Source: Spirochaetaceae bacterium
Lineage (GTDB): Bacteria > Spirochaetota > Spirochaetia > SZUA-6 > Bin103
DNA length: 6,875 bases
Direction: 5' to 3'
NCBI GenBank assembly: GCA_026710565.1
Contig: JAPOQV010000127.1
Location: 1-6,875 of the forward strand
The position numbers were made by a program, and so were the translations under genes. The notes under the pieces are model-generated. The model saw only the letters and a list, made by a program, of their open reading frames with translations, did no database searches and had not been told where the DNA came from. Below are positions 1 through 5,650 of this stretch, piece by piece (position 1 is the first letter of the stretch; the number at the start of each line of letters is the position of its first letter).

Positions 1-614
1 AGTGCGGCGTGATCCTCTCGGACGACGGCGGCCGCACGCTGCGCTACCGGCAGGTCGGCTACGAGCCCGATCCGGCGATCCGCAAGGACCCGGAGGTGAT
101 GGCCGGCTTCAACGAGCAGACCCTGTTCGCCGCCCCGGACGGCACGCTGGTCTCGGTCATCCGTGGCCGCGACCACCTGGGCGGCATCCCCGGCTCCAAC
201 CCGCGCTCCAGCGACTGCCTGTTCTTCCGCGCGGAGTCCGGCGACCGAGGCGAGACGTGGTCGAAGCCCGAGCCGACCGACTTGGCCGGAACCGGCGCGC
301 CGACCGACGGCTTGGCGCTGCCCGACGGCTCCCTGGTCCTGCCGGCCCGCCTGCCGTCGCACTGGAGCCGCCACCGTGGCCACTCATTCTGCGGGATGCA
401 CATGGCGCACAGCTTCGACCGGGGCCGCACCTGGAGCACCGACCTCCTGTTCGACCGAACCCCGGACGGCGAGCCGTTCGACAACTACTACAACGCCATG
501 AACGGCACCTTCGTCCCCCTCGGCGAAGCGGAGGCGATGTACGTGTTCGGCCACTTCCGTCCCGGCTCCCCGACCGGCCACCGCGCCTACGCCGTCCACC
601 TCCGCTGGGACTGA
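1..614 (+). CDS. Sialidase / BNR-repeat family protein, C-terminal part (copy A), 5' cut by window edge
   Basis: The frame is open from the window edge (first full codon at 3) to TGA at 612-614, giving about 203 residues; the true start lies outside, so the GTG at 9 is not the real start. Three Asp-box-like motifs are visible: SDDGGRTL near the start, SGDRGETW around codon 80, and SFDRGRTW around codon 135, each typical of a turn in the six-bladed sialidase/neuraminidase beta-propeller. The end, NAMNGTFVPL...MYVFGHF...HLRWD, looks like the last blade. No signal peptide can be judged because the N-terminus is missing. Family members usually hydrolyse terminal sialic acids or related glycans, but many BNR proteins have no proven activity, so the substrate is unknown. 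A paralogue at 5651-6152 matches at 150 of 162 aligned residues by my count. An HTH gene follows after 51 bp. Confidence 0.8.
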   Translation, partial: CGVILSDDGGRTLRYRQVGYEPDPAIRKDPEVMAGFNEQTLFAAPDGTLVSVIRGRDHLGGIPGSNPRSSDCLFFRAESGDRGETWSKPEPTDLAGTGAPTDGLALPDGSLVLPARLPSHWSRHRGHSFCGMHMAHSFDRGRTWSTDLLFDRTPDGEPFDNYYNAMNGTFVPLGEAEAMYVFGHFRPGSPTGHRAYAVHLRWD

Positions 615-628
615 CGCGCGCGCTTCAG
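611..628. repeat. Imperfect palindrome over the sialidase A stop codon
   Basis: The sequence CTGACGCGCGCGCTTCAG includes the TGA stop. It is an 18-bp inverted repeat with one mismatched pair; in the duplicate unit (6149-6166) the same site is perfect. It lies about 38 bp before the HTH gene start. It could be an operator for that HTH protein or an RNA hairpin between the two genes. There is no T-run after it, so it is not a standard intrinsic terminator. Confidence 0.45.
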
Positions 629-665
629 CCGCCGTCGGATCTGGTCACGCAACAGTTGATATGCC

Positions 666-983
666 GTGGCTAAGCAGTACGAGAGCGACGCGTTAGCGGC
701 GGCTCACGAGACGGCGCTGGGTCTGACGGAGGCGGGCGTTATGGTGACTCGAACCATGAAGGTGTTCGACGAGATGTGCCTGACGCCGGTCGAGGAGATG
801 GCGCCGGAGCGAATCCGAGAGATCTGTCTACGGGAGAATGCGAGCCAAGCGGTGTTCGCCCGCTACCTCAACGTGACGACAGGCCTGGTAAGCCAGTGGG
901 AGCGTGGCGTGAAGCGGCCGCGCGGCGCTTCGTTGAAGCTCCTGACATTGGTCGCGAAGAAGGGTCTCGGGGCGGTCGCCTGA
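666..983 (+). CDS. HTH (Xre/HigA2-like) antitoxin-type regulator, orphan
   Basis: This 105-residue protein starts at GTG 666 (the equivalent start in the duplicate is ATG) and ends at TGA 981-983. The C-terminal half has a helix-turn-helix: QAVFARYLNV (about residues 60-69) then the recognition helix TGLVSQWERGVKRPRG. The pattern Q..FA..L.V...V..WE.G is typical of the Xre/YiaG/HigA2 antitoxins that bind their own promoter and neutralise a RelE/HigB-type toxin. The N-terminal 45 residues are a short linker/helical arm, usual for this family. No toxin gene lies beside it: upstream is the sialidase, downstream a sialidase fragment. It may be a lone regulator of the sialidase unit or a leftover antitoxin. 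The Shine-Dalgarno sequence is weak. Its duplicate at 6204-6368 has lost the first HTH helices. Confidence 0.75.
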   Translation: MAKQYESDALAAAHETALGLTEAGVMVTRTMKVFDEMCLTPVEEMAPERIREICLRENASQAVFARYLNVTTGLVSQWERGVKRPRGASLKLLTLVAKKGLGAVA

Positions 984-991
984 CAGACTCG

Positions 992-1265
992 GTTGCACGT
1001 CGGAGGAGATCGAACTCCGGGACGGCCAGGTACGCGCCGATGTCCGCCGGCCCTTCCTGACCGAGCAGTTCATCGCTCCCCGCATCTCCCTGGCGGCCGG
1101 CCGGCTGGTGTTCACCATGTGGGGATCGGCCGTGCGCACCGACAACTGGCAGTGCGGCGTGCTCCTCTCGGACGACGGCGGCCGCACGCTCCGCTGCCGG
1201 CAGGTCGGCTACGAGCCCGATCCGGCGATCCGCAAGGACCCGGAGGTGACGGCCGGCTTCAACGA
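992..1265 (+). pseudogene. Sialidase N-terminal fragment (left half of split copy)
   Basis: From about 992 the + strand encodes EEIELRDGQVRADV... (GAA at 1012), continuing through APRISLAAGRLVFTMWG and the Asp box SDDGGRTLRCRQ. Bases 1151-1265 match 1-115 of copy A with only a few substitutions (protein changes I to L, Y to C, M to T). The APRISL stretch may correspond to the RIP-type arginine motif near the N-terminus of sialidases; this is inference. Homology stops sharply at 1265, and the rest of the gene reappears at 5651, so this is the left half of a gene interrupted by the island. The true N-terminus also seems missing, because the piece begins where the repeat unit of the preceding HTH gene ends. 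No plausible start with a Shine-Dalgarno sequence is seen. Confidence 0.75.
1024..1043. repeat. Exact direct repeat shared with 2121-2140
   Basis: The 20 bases here, starting GGCCAGG and ending CCGATGT, recur exactly at 2121-2140; one more matching C precedes each copy. The flanks do not match on either side. One copy is in the sialidase fragment (+ strand, reading GQVRAD), the other is in the VOC pseudogene (coding on the - strand, reading HIGAYLAA). Confidence 0.7.
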
Positions 1266-1363
1266 CCGTCGGGGAAGCGCGCCCCGTTCCCGCGCCCAGT
1301 CGCCGATGACCGCCGGATCGATGGCGACCCCGCCCAGTTGGTGACCCACGGACGGACTATCCG
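1266..1363 (-). other. Possible coding remnant at the left edge of the island
   Basis: The 98 bases between the sialidase break and the higA stop contain a - strand frame reading GGVAIDPAVIGDWARERG, which looks like genuine protein sequence. It has no start or stop of its own and runs into the sialidase fragment on the left. I do not recognise the family. A small perfect hairpin, GACGGA-CTA-TCCGTC, spans 1351-1365 and overlaps the higA stop codon; it lacks a T-run. Confidence 0.3.
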
Positions 1364-1651
1364 TCAGCGGCTTATCTGCAAACGCCGGATCTCTTTGTCA
1401 GGTCTATTCCTGGCAAGGTCGTGAGCCGACTGCAGATTGAGCCAGAACTGCGGTGTCGTCCCGAACGCGTCCGAAAAGAGCCACGCCATCTCGGCATTGA
1501 CTCCTCTCCTACCTGCTATGACTTCGTCGACCTGCTGCATGGGCACGCCTATGTGCTCGGCAAAAGACGCCCGGGGCATGTCCATCGGCTTGAGAAACTC
1601 CTTAAGCAGGATTTCGCCGGGGTGAATCGGTATCCGATTCTCAGGGATCAT
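1364..1651 (-). CDS. higA: HigA-family type II antitoxin (HTH)
   Basis: This is a full-length 95-residue HigA. The N-terminus NRIPIHPGEILLKEFLKPM is the family hallmark, followed by the HTH core: FAEHIGVPMQQVDEVIAGRR (about residues 30-49), then NAEMAWLFSDAFGTTPQFWLNLQ, the usual dimerisation/C-terminal helices. HigA binds and blocks HigB, an mRNA-cleaving RelE-fold toxin, and represses the operon promoter. The start is ATG 1649-1651, with an AGGAG sequence a few bases upstream. The upstream higB remnant ends 9 bp before it, in the usual toxin-first order. The toxin is deleted internally, so this antitoxin is an orphan here. The C-terminus (DKEIRRLQISR) is slightly short but within the normal range. 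Confidence 0.9.
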   Translation of the reverse strand: MIPENRIPIHPGEILLKEFLKPMDMPRASFAEHIGVPMQQVDEVIAGRRGVNAEMAWLFSDAFGTTPQFWLNLQSAHDLARNRPDKEIRRLQISR

Positions 1652-1660
1652 CGGGTTCTC

Positions 1661-1853
1661 CTAATGGTAATCGGTCAAGGAAACATGCTCCGCAGCTCCG
1701 TCCCTCCAGGTTCCGCAAGTCGTGAGCAGCCTCGAGCATGTCCAGTTTCCTGATGGCACTACCTACTATCGCGGCGGGAAAACGTCGCGCTCTCCCGGTG
1801 TTCCTACGGTGAAAGATGTGCTCTGTAGCGCTGTCTCCAAAGGACCCGATCAT
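1661..1853 (-). pseudogene. higB: HigB toxin, internally deleted and frameshifted
   Basis: The N-terminus, starting at ATG 1851-1853, reads MIGSFGDSATEHIFH...IRKLDMLEAAHDLRN, typical of the first 48 residues of HigB. At about 1709 the frame changes: from 1708 the +1 frame reads WRDGAAEHVSLTDYH and stops at 1661-1663, which is the normal HigB C-terminus (usually ...EHVEIVDYH). Family members are about 92 residues; here 48 plus 15 remain. The missing 30 or so include the segment that normally reads like GNRLEALKGDR and SIRINDQYRICF, which carries the basic catalytic and RNA-contacting residues. If translated unshifted, the N-terminal frame runs through to 1641 and overlaps higA. The toxin must be inactive. 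Confidence 0.85.
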
Positions 1854-1863
1854 CTACTACGCA

Positions 1864-1869
1864 ACTATA
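1864..1869 (-). promoter_or_regulatory. Possible -10 element of higBA
   Basis: On the - strand TATAGT lies 10 bp before the higB ATG. The -35 region has no clear match at 16-18 bp. If used, the transcript would be nearly leaderless. The VOC frame, if read through, also ends here (TAG at 1857-1859). Confidence 0.25.
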
Positions 1870-2120
1870 GCATGACACCAACGAGATCCCACCCGTTGAG
1901 CAGACGCGTCACCTGTTTCCAACCGAAAGGACTTCCACCCGCGCCGTCGTCGGCCAGCGACCTCCGGCATGTCCAGGAGCTCCAGAGTGAGCCCGATTTG
2001 TGCATCCGCCTCGAAGTAGTCGAAACGGCCGTTGCGGTCGATGCCCAGGATCGGCCCGCCCTGGATTTGCGGATAGCCGAGTCCCTCCAGGTACCGGTAG
2101 GCCGCGGCGTATTGGTCCGC

Positions 2121-2140
2121 GGCCAGGTACGCGCCGATGT
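2121..2140. repeat. Exact direct repeat, second copy (see 1024-1043)
   Basis: These twenty bases are identical to 1024-1043, in the same + strand orientation, inside the VOC pseudogene. Confidence 0.7.
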
Positions 2141-2471
2141 GGTCGAGGCCGCCGGCGGGCTGATCGGCCAGCTACTCGCTGTAGATGGTTCTGCCGCCGC
2201 CGGGGAGGGGCACGATGATTTCCACGTCCCAGGTCCCGCTCGCCATGCAGACCTCGAGCGCCTAGTGCTCGGCGGGGCGCCCCGGTAGGTGACCCCTTCC
2301 CAGTCGCCGCTGTCGACGTGGTAGACCTTGAACGGTCCGAAGCCGACGGCACTCAGGCGATCCATCATCGTCTTCGCGTCCGGTGCGACGAAACGGAGTT
2401 GTTTCCAGTTGCCCAGTGACCCGATGCCGGCGTCAAGCGGGACCATGCGTTACCTCCATGGCCCGATCGCA

Positions 2472-3255
2472 TCAGGCCATGCCCGGCAGCAGCGCACCGA
2501 CGCACGGGCAGGAGATCAGGTTGGCCGAGGGGAACTTGCTGAGCTGCCGCACGCCGTCCTGGGTGATCACGAACTGTTCCTCGATGCGGGCGGCGTCGTT
2601 GCCCCGGCCGCAGTAGGTCTCGAATGCCATCACCATGTTCTCCTCGATGATCTCGGGGTGGTCGAAGGAGAAGAAGCGGATGATCACCGGCTTGCCCCAG
2701 TGGGTGATGCCGATGCCGTGCGCGACCTGCAGGGCGAACGCCTCGGCCTCGCTCGACAGCCCCAGGTCCTCGTGCGAGGGCCACACCTCGGCGATCTCCG
2801 CCGTGCTGACACCGGGTTTCACCTTGGCGACCGCGTCGAACAGCCAGCCAGTCGTAGGACCGCTGGTACACGTCCAGTTGCACCGAGGACGGCGTGCCGA
2901 CCACGAACGTCTGGTAGTAGCAGGTCTTGTAGCCGTTGAACACGCTCACGACGTCGATGTAGAGCATGTCGCCGATCGCTGCAACCTCCAGGTGCGCCGC
3001 CGGCGCCCGCTCCGTGCGCCGGGTGGCCGTGTGCAGGTGGCCCCGCTCCGGCAGGTCGGTGTGCACCTGCAGCGGCGGGACGCCGGGTCGAGAACAGCAG
3101 GTTCACAGCCATGCCAAGGGTGCTCCTCGGTGATGCCCTCGCGGAACGCGGCCCACAGGCACTGGATGCCGCCCTGGATGATGTCCAAGACGCCGAAGCG
3201 CGAGCGGCCGTAGCGGTCGTTACCGCCGGGAATCCCCAGCCGCCGTGCTCGTCAT
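2472..3255 (-). pseudogene. M24 (creatinase / Xaa-Pro peptidase-like) protein, frameshifted
   Basis: Stitching three frames gives a pita-bread-fold M24 protein. A likely start is ATG 3253-3255 (MTSTAAG). The reading then passes GGNDRYGRSRFGVLDIIQGG, AFREGITEEH, a shift near 3110 to VNLLFS, a shift near 3088 to PGVPPLQVHTDLPERG and GDMLYIDVVSVFNGYKTCYY, then QTFVVG, and a shift near 2845 (in a CAGC-CAGC repeat) to VKPGVSTAEIAEVWP. The last frame is open to TGA 2472. Metal-site residues seen are D in YIDVV, H in VAHGIGITHWG, E in AFETYCG and E in RIEEQFVIT. The usual Asp before RTF is absent (CYYQTF), so even the intact ancestor may have been a non-peptidase branch. A start codon 5 bp after the preceding gene's stop suggests an operon. 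About 260 codons remain, shorter than the usual 350-400. Confidence 0.75.
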
Positions 3256-3259
3256 CGCG

Positions 3260-3610
3260 TCATCGGGCACCTGCGGCAGCGGGTTCCTGGGGTCGTCCGC
3301 CGGCCGGCGGTATGCAGTGGGCGGCGAACGGGAGCGTGCCGTGTAGCAGGGGCCGCCTCGATCCGGTGGGCGATAGAGGCCGCGCTCGTCCGTTATGGCC
3401 GGCAGTGTGTCGAGGGCCCCGCCGACAATGTGGGTGAGATCTTCCGCGATGTACCGGTCGTCGCCGAGGGCGACCGCGGCCGCCGCGTCCAGCTCCGCCA
3501 GCGGCGCTCGCGGTAGCCCATGGCGCGCGCGATGCGTTCGCGCAGATCCAAAGCTTGCTGCCGATCTCTCCTCGCTCTTCGCCAGTTCGACCCAACGCTC
3601 CTATCTTTCT
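3260..3610 (-). pseudogene. Unrecognised gene, C-terminal part, frameshifted
   Basis: Protein-like sequence continues upstream of the M24 gene but in several frames: QQALDLRERIARAMGYRE (about 3560-3510), then PLAELDAAAAVALGDDRYI...EDLTHIVGGALDTLPAITD...RGLY (3505-3364), then PLLHGTLPFAAHCIPPAGG (3352 onward), ending at TGA 3260-3262. The joins need at least two frameshifts. I cannot name the family. Its last codons sit 5 bp before the M24 start, so it was probably the first gene of an operon with M24 and VOC. Its upstream end is unclear: between about 3610 and the DUF4276 stop at 3660 I see no start signal, so the 5' part was probably lost when the ATPase module arrived. Confidence 0.5.
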
Positions 3611-3659
3611 ACCTGCGGCGGTCCCAACGCGAGTCGGTCACGCGCTCGATTCAAGTCTG

Positions 3660-4295
3660 TCATGTGCTCGCTTCCGCGACGATGTCGCGAAACCGAGCAA
3701 AACTGCGCGAACGATTGCGGCCCACGTCGATACGTGCCGCGACGGCCCGTGCCGCTTCGATCTTGCGCAGTCCTGTCTTGAAGTATCCATGCTGTTGCAT
3801 GATCCGTTCAAACGCCTCCCACGTTCCGCCGCGGATCGCATCAGGAATCCGATAGCGCGCCTTTTGACTCACGGTAAGCGGCAATCTTGGATACGCTTCG
3901 CGGACGGCCTCCCAGTCGCCGAAGTACCAAGCCTCAAGCTCCTCGATCACGACTCGGTTAACTACCTGCCAAGGGTCGCCTCCTGCACTCGTGCGCGTGA
4001 TCAGCCCTGACTCCACGGCGATGTTCTCCAGGCACTCCTTGAGCTGGTGGCAATCGCCGTCGTCTCGATCAACCAGCACAACAAGACGCCAGTCGGAGGG
4101 CAACCAGCGCCGATAGCCACGCAGACGCACGGGCAAATTGCTCAAGAGATCGCGCTTGCCTTCGAACGCATGGACTTCATAGGTCCGATCCGCGGGCAGC
4201 AACCGCGGAAGCAGGGTACTGAGAAACGCCTCCATCGACGGTTCTTCTACTAGCAACACGAGATGGCGCACGGTCCTATCCGTCGGGCCGGTCAA
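3660..4295 (-). CDS. DUF4276 family protein, probable TOPRIM-like partner of the upstream ATPase
   Basis: This 211-residue protein is of normal length for the family. An N-terminal strand with acidic residues, [15 protein letters not shown] (about 11-25), is followed by a strand ending in an acidic cluster, [20 protein letters not shown] (70-89), then [16 protein letters not shown] (116-131) and a C-terminal region [18 protein letters not shown]...NRSRSFARF. The E...DxD layout is what a TOPRIM metal site looks like, and DUF4276 is, as I recall, placed with TOPRIM-like folds; cleavage activity is unproven. The start is taken as TTG 4293-4295, overlapping the ATPase end by 20 bp with AGGGAA 7 bases before it. 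GTG 4269-4271, 4 bp after the ATPase stop, is the alternative. The overlap implies translational coupling and a shared complex. No frameshift is seen, in contrast to the genes downstream. Confidence 0.85.
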   Translation of the reverse strand: MTGPTDRTVRHLVLLVEEPSMEAFLSTLLPRLLPADRTYEVHAFEGKRDLLSNLPVRLRGYRRWLPSDWRLVVLVDRDDGDCHQLKECLENIAVESGLITRTSAGGDPWQVVNRVVIEELEAWYFGDWEAVREAYPRLPLTVSQKARYRIPDAIRGGTWEAFERIMQQHGYFKTGLRKIEAARAVAARIDVGRNRSRSFARFRDIVAEAST

Positions 4296-5505
4296 GCGGC
4301 GTTCCCTGTGCGACCAGTGGGTCCCCTACGCCGAAGTGTCCTTCCATCCAAAGCGATCCAAGGCTTGCGCCCTCTTCCATGAACTCGCGTACGCCGCGGA
4401 CATCGGCAACGCGACGCGTTCGGGTGCAGCCCTCATCATCTCGCCACAGAACTCGCACCTCTTCGGGCCGAAGCGCACTAAGGAAGAACGGCGAATGGGT
4501 CGTGACGAGCAACTGGGTGCGCTCACAGGCGGCACGGCACTCCTCGGCCAACCCCGGCAGTAGACGCGGATGAAGAAAGTTCTCGGGCTCCTCTATGCCG
4601 ATGAAGGCAGGTGGGTCCGGGTCGTAGATCAGAGTCAGGTAAGCCAGCATCTTCAACGTTCCGTCGGAAGCAAAACGCGCTAACACCGGACTATCGAACG
4701 GTGCGTCTTTGATCTGTAGCAGTAAGCGGCCGTCCGCCATGGTATCGGCTCTTATGCTCTCGATGCGCGGCACGCGCTCGCGTAGTGCGACGAAGATGCG
4801 TTCAAGCCGCTCTGGATGTCTCTCGGCCAGGTGCTGAATAACGTTGGCCAAATTGTCACCGGTCTTGGTCAGGCGTTCGTGAGGTCCCGCCTCCGGTTGG
4901 CCACGGGCGCTGTCGGCCGAGAGGTAAGAAACATGCCAACCCATAATGAAGTCTCGGAGCGCCGTCACGCGAGGATGTTCGTGGAACTGCCCAAGAGCGT
5001 TCACTGCCAAGAGATCGGGTGAACTGAGTGGAATCTCGACTCTCTGGTCCTCCGCGTCCGGCGCTTCCCCGCTAACCGCTCGACCCTCCCCCTCTCGGTA
5101 TTCAAGAAACCGAAACGGCGCTCCGTAGCTACGACGCTTCCACCTCAGCCACTCGTGTGCGACCACCGGCGCGCCCTCGCGCTCATCCACCGACAGATGG
5201 TAGGTAATCACCGGCGTCTTCGGTCGCTCACGGTACTTGATCTCAATCATCACCGGCCCCTCGGCCCCCCGCGTCTTGAGCTCCCTCGCGCGCCCGCGTC
5301 GATCCCATGCACGACGAAGGCCAGACTCGAAGCATTCCGCAAGAAACGCGAACACATCGAATACCGTTGACTTTCCGCTGCCGTTAGGCCCGAGCAATAC
5401 CGTCATCGGCGTCAAATCCTTGAGGTCGACAGACCGCAGAGCGCGAAAGTTCCGTACCTGCAGGCGCTCGATACGAGCTGGGGGGGGCGCGGAATGCGAA
5501 TTCAC
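4276..5505 (-). CDS. ABC/AAA-type (RecF/OLD-like, AAA_21) ATPase
   Basis: This protein has 409 residues. After a short Pro/Ala-rich start, [18 protein letters not shown] (11-28) is the typical first strand of RecF/SMC-like ATPases. Walker A is GPNGSGKST (39-47); an ABC-signature-like stretch, [13 protein letters not shown], is at 278-290; Walker B is [13 protein letters not shown] (301-313); and the H-loop is [14 protein letters not shown] (332-345). The middle (about 60-250) is an insertion without transmembrane segments, probably the dimer/coiled-coil part. The C-terminus [15 protein letters not shown] is typical of ATPases paired with DUF4276. It likely dimerises around ATP on DNA or with its partner; ATPases of this kind act in DNA repair or as sensors in anti-phage modules. 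The start is GTG 5503-5505, with AAGG 7-8 bases upstream. Codons 5-8 contain eight consecutive C. All catalytic motifs are intact. Confidence 0.9.
   Translation of the reverse strand: MNSHSAPPPARIERLQVRNFRALRSVDLKDLTPMTVLLGPNGSGKSTVFDVFAFLAECFESGLRRAWDRRGRARELKTRGAEGPVMIEIKYRERPKTPVITYHLSVDEREGAPVVAHEWLRWKRRSYGAPFRFLEYREGEGRAVSGEAPDAEDQRVEIPLSSPDLLAVNALGQFHEHPRVTALRDFIMGWHVSYLSADSARGQPEAGPHERLTKTGDNLANVIQHLAERHPERLERIFVALRERVPRIESIRADTMADGRLLLQIKDAPFDSPVLARFASDGTLKMLAYLTLIYDPDPPAFIGIEEPENFLHPRLLPGLAEECRAACERTQLLVTTHSPFFLSALRPEEVRVLWRDDEGCTRTRRVADVRGVREFMEEGASLGSLWMEGHFGVGDPLVAQGTPLDRPDG
5480..5487. repeat. Homopolymer of eight G (C on coding strand) in the ATPase start
   Basis: The run lies within codons 5-9 of the ATPase, encoding Ala-Pro-Pro-Pro. 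A one-base slip here would shut off the ATPase within about the first ten codons and, by coupling, probably the DUF4276 protein. Confidence 0.6.
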
Positions 5506-5549
5506 GACTCGACCTTCTGTATGTACGTATCATTGTGCGCTTCCAGCAT
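5502..5549 (-). CDS. Short leader ORF overlapping the ATPase start
   Basis: ATG 5547-5549 opens a 15-codon [18 protein letters not shown], ending in TGA 5502-5504. This stop overlaps the ATPase GTG start in the four bases GTGA. A GAGG at 5556-5559 sits 6 bases before its ATG; another in-frame ATG (5553-5555) is directly after the GAGG. The arrangement would let ribosomes finishing the leader restart on the ATPase. There is no regulatory codon run, so a peptide-sensing attenuator is not suggested. It may simply be a chance ORF; coupling is inference. Confidence 0.35.
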   Translation of the reverse strand: MLEAHNDTYIQKVES

Positions 5550-5564
5550 GTTCATCCTCACCGC

Positions 5565-5611
5565 AGTATACCCTACCTCCGGTATCAGCAGGTATTTATT
5601 TGTCAACCTGC
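5565..5611 (-). promoter_or_regulatory. Promoter/operator region of the ATPase-DUF4276 operon
   Basis: On the - strand a perfect TTGACA (5601-5606) and a good -10, TATACT (5565-5570), are present, but 30 bp apart, too far to be one sigma-70 promoter. TATACT is about 60 bp before the ATPase start. A perfect inverted repeat, GCAGGT (5588-5593) and ACCTGC (5606-5611), with an AT-rich 12-base centre, covers the TTGACA and looks like an operator. A second small repeat (ATACC/GGTAT) lies between, with GGAGG in its loop. This stretch is much more AT-rich than its surroundings. Confidence 0.4.
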
Positions 5612-5650
5612 AGGCCCGGCGCCGCCAAGCGTAGCACGTGCCCCCGGCGC

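Larger units (their letters stand above)
116..991 (+). repeat. Duplicated sialidase-HTH unit, copy 1
   Basis: This matches 5651-6376, with a 3-bp insertion and a 153-bp deletion in the second copy; bases 1-115 match 1151-1265. Homology ends at the same point after both HTH stops (CTCG). The unit was probably a tandem duplication before the island entered. Confidence 0.8.
1857..2446 (-). pseudogene. VOC (glyoxalase/bleomycin-resistance/dioxygenase) family protein, broken
   Basis: The start is ATG 2444-2446, with a strong GGAGGTA Shine-Dalgarno sequence at 2451-2457. The frame reads LDAGIGSLGNWKQLRFVAPD...GPFKVYHVDSGDWEGVTYRG, the first beta-alpha-beta-beta-beta half of a VOC domain. Near 2275 one base is missing and the reading continues in another frame: ALEVCMASGTWDVEIIVPL, then LADQPAGGLDHIGAYLAAD...RFDYFEADAQIGLTLELLDMP, the second half. 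That frame has two in-frame TAG codons, at 2262-2264 and 2172-2174, probably from Tyr and Trp codons. VOC enzymes bind a metal through His/Glu residues; candidates are H in LDHIG and E in LELLD. Substrate unknown. It lies 25 bp after the M24 gene in the same direction, as in an operon. One indel and two nonsense changes make this a real pseudogene rather than a single sequencing error. Confidence 0.8.
1266..5650. other. 4,385-bp island interrupting the second sialidase copy
   Basis: The island is bounded on the left by the end of homology to copy A at its base 115 (1265) and on the right by its resumption at base 116 (5651). All recognisable genes inside are on the - strand, opposite to the sialidase: remnant, higA, truncated higB, VOC, M24, unknown gene, DUF4276 gene and ATPase gene. 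No transposase, integrase or target-site duplication is visible, and the ends show no convincing inverted repeats (only a loose match between CGTCGGGG at the left and the reverse complement of the right end). It could be a nested series of insertions, a recombination product or an assembly join. Confidence 0.65.

Noticed and set aside
59..501. Several long antisense and alternate-frame ORFs over the sialidase copies (also at 5603-6137)
   Set aside because: They are Arg/Pro/Ala-rich shadows caused by GC-rich codon structure; the sialidase frame carries the recognisable motifs and the conserved differences between copies.
5565..5606. TTGACA and TATACT read as one sigma-70 promoter
   Set aside because: They are 30 bp apart, well outside the usual 16-19 bp spacing; they are listed only as separate elements.
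1266..5650. Terminal inverted repeats or target duplication at the island ends
   Set aside because: Only about 10 of 16 end bases pair, with no flanking direct repeat; not better than expected in GC-rich DNA.
5535..5650. Extension of the right sialidase fragment upstream to an ATG at 5535
   Set aside because: The frame is open, but the sequence is the ATPase promoter region and has no sialidase similarity.
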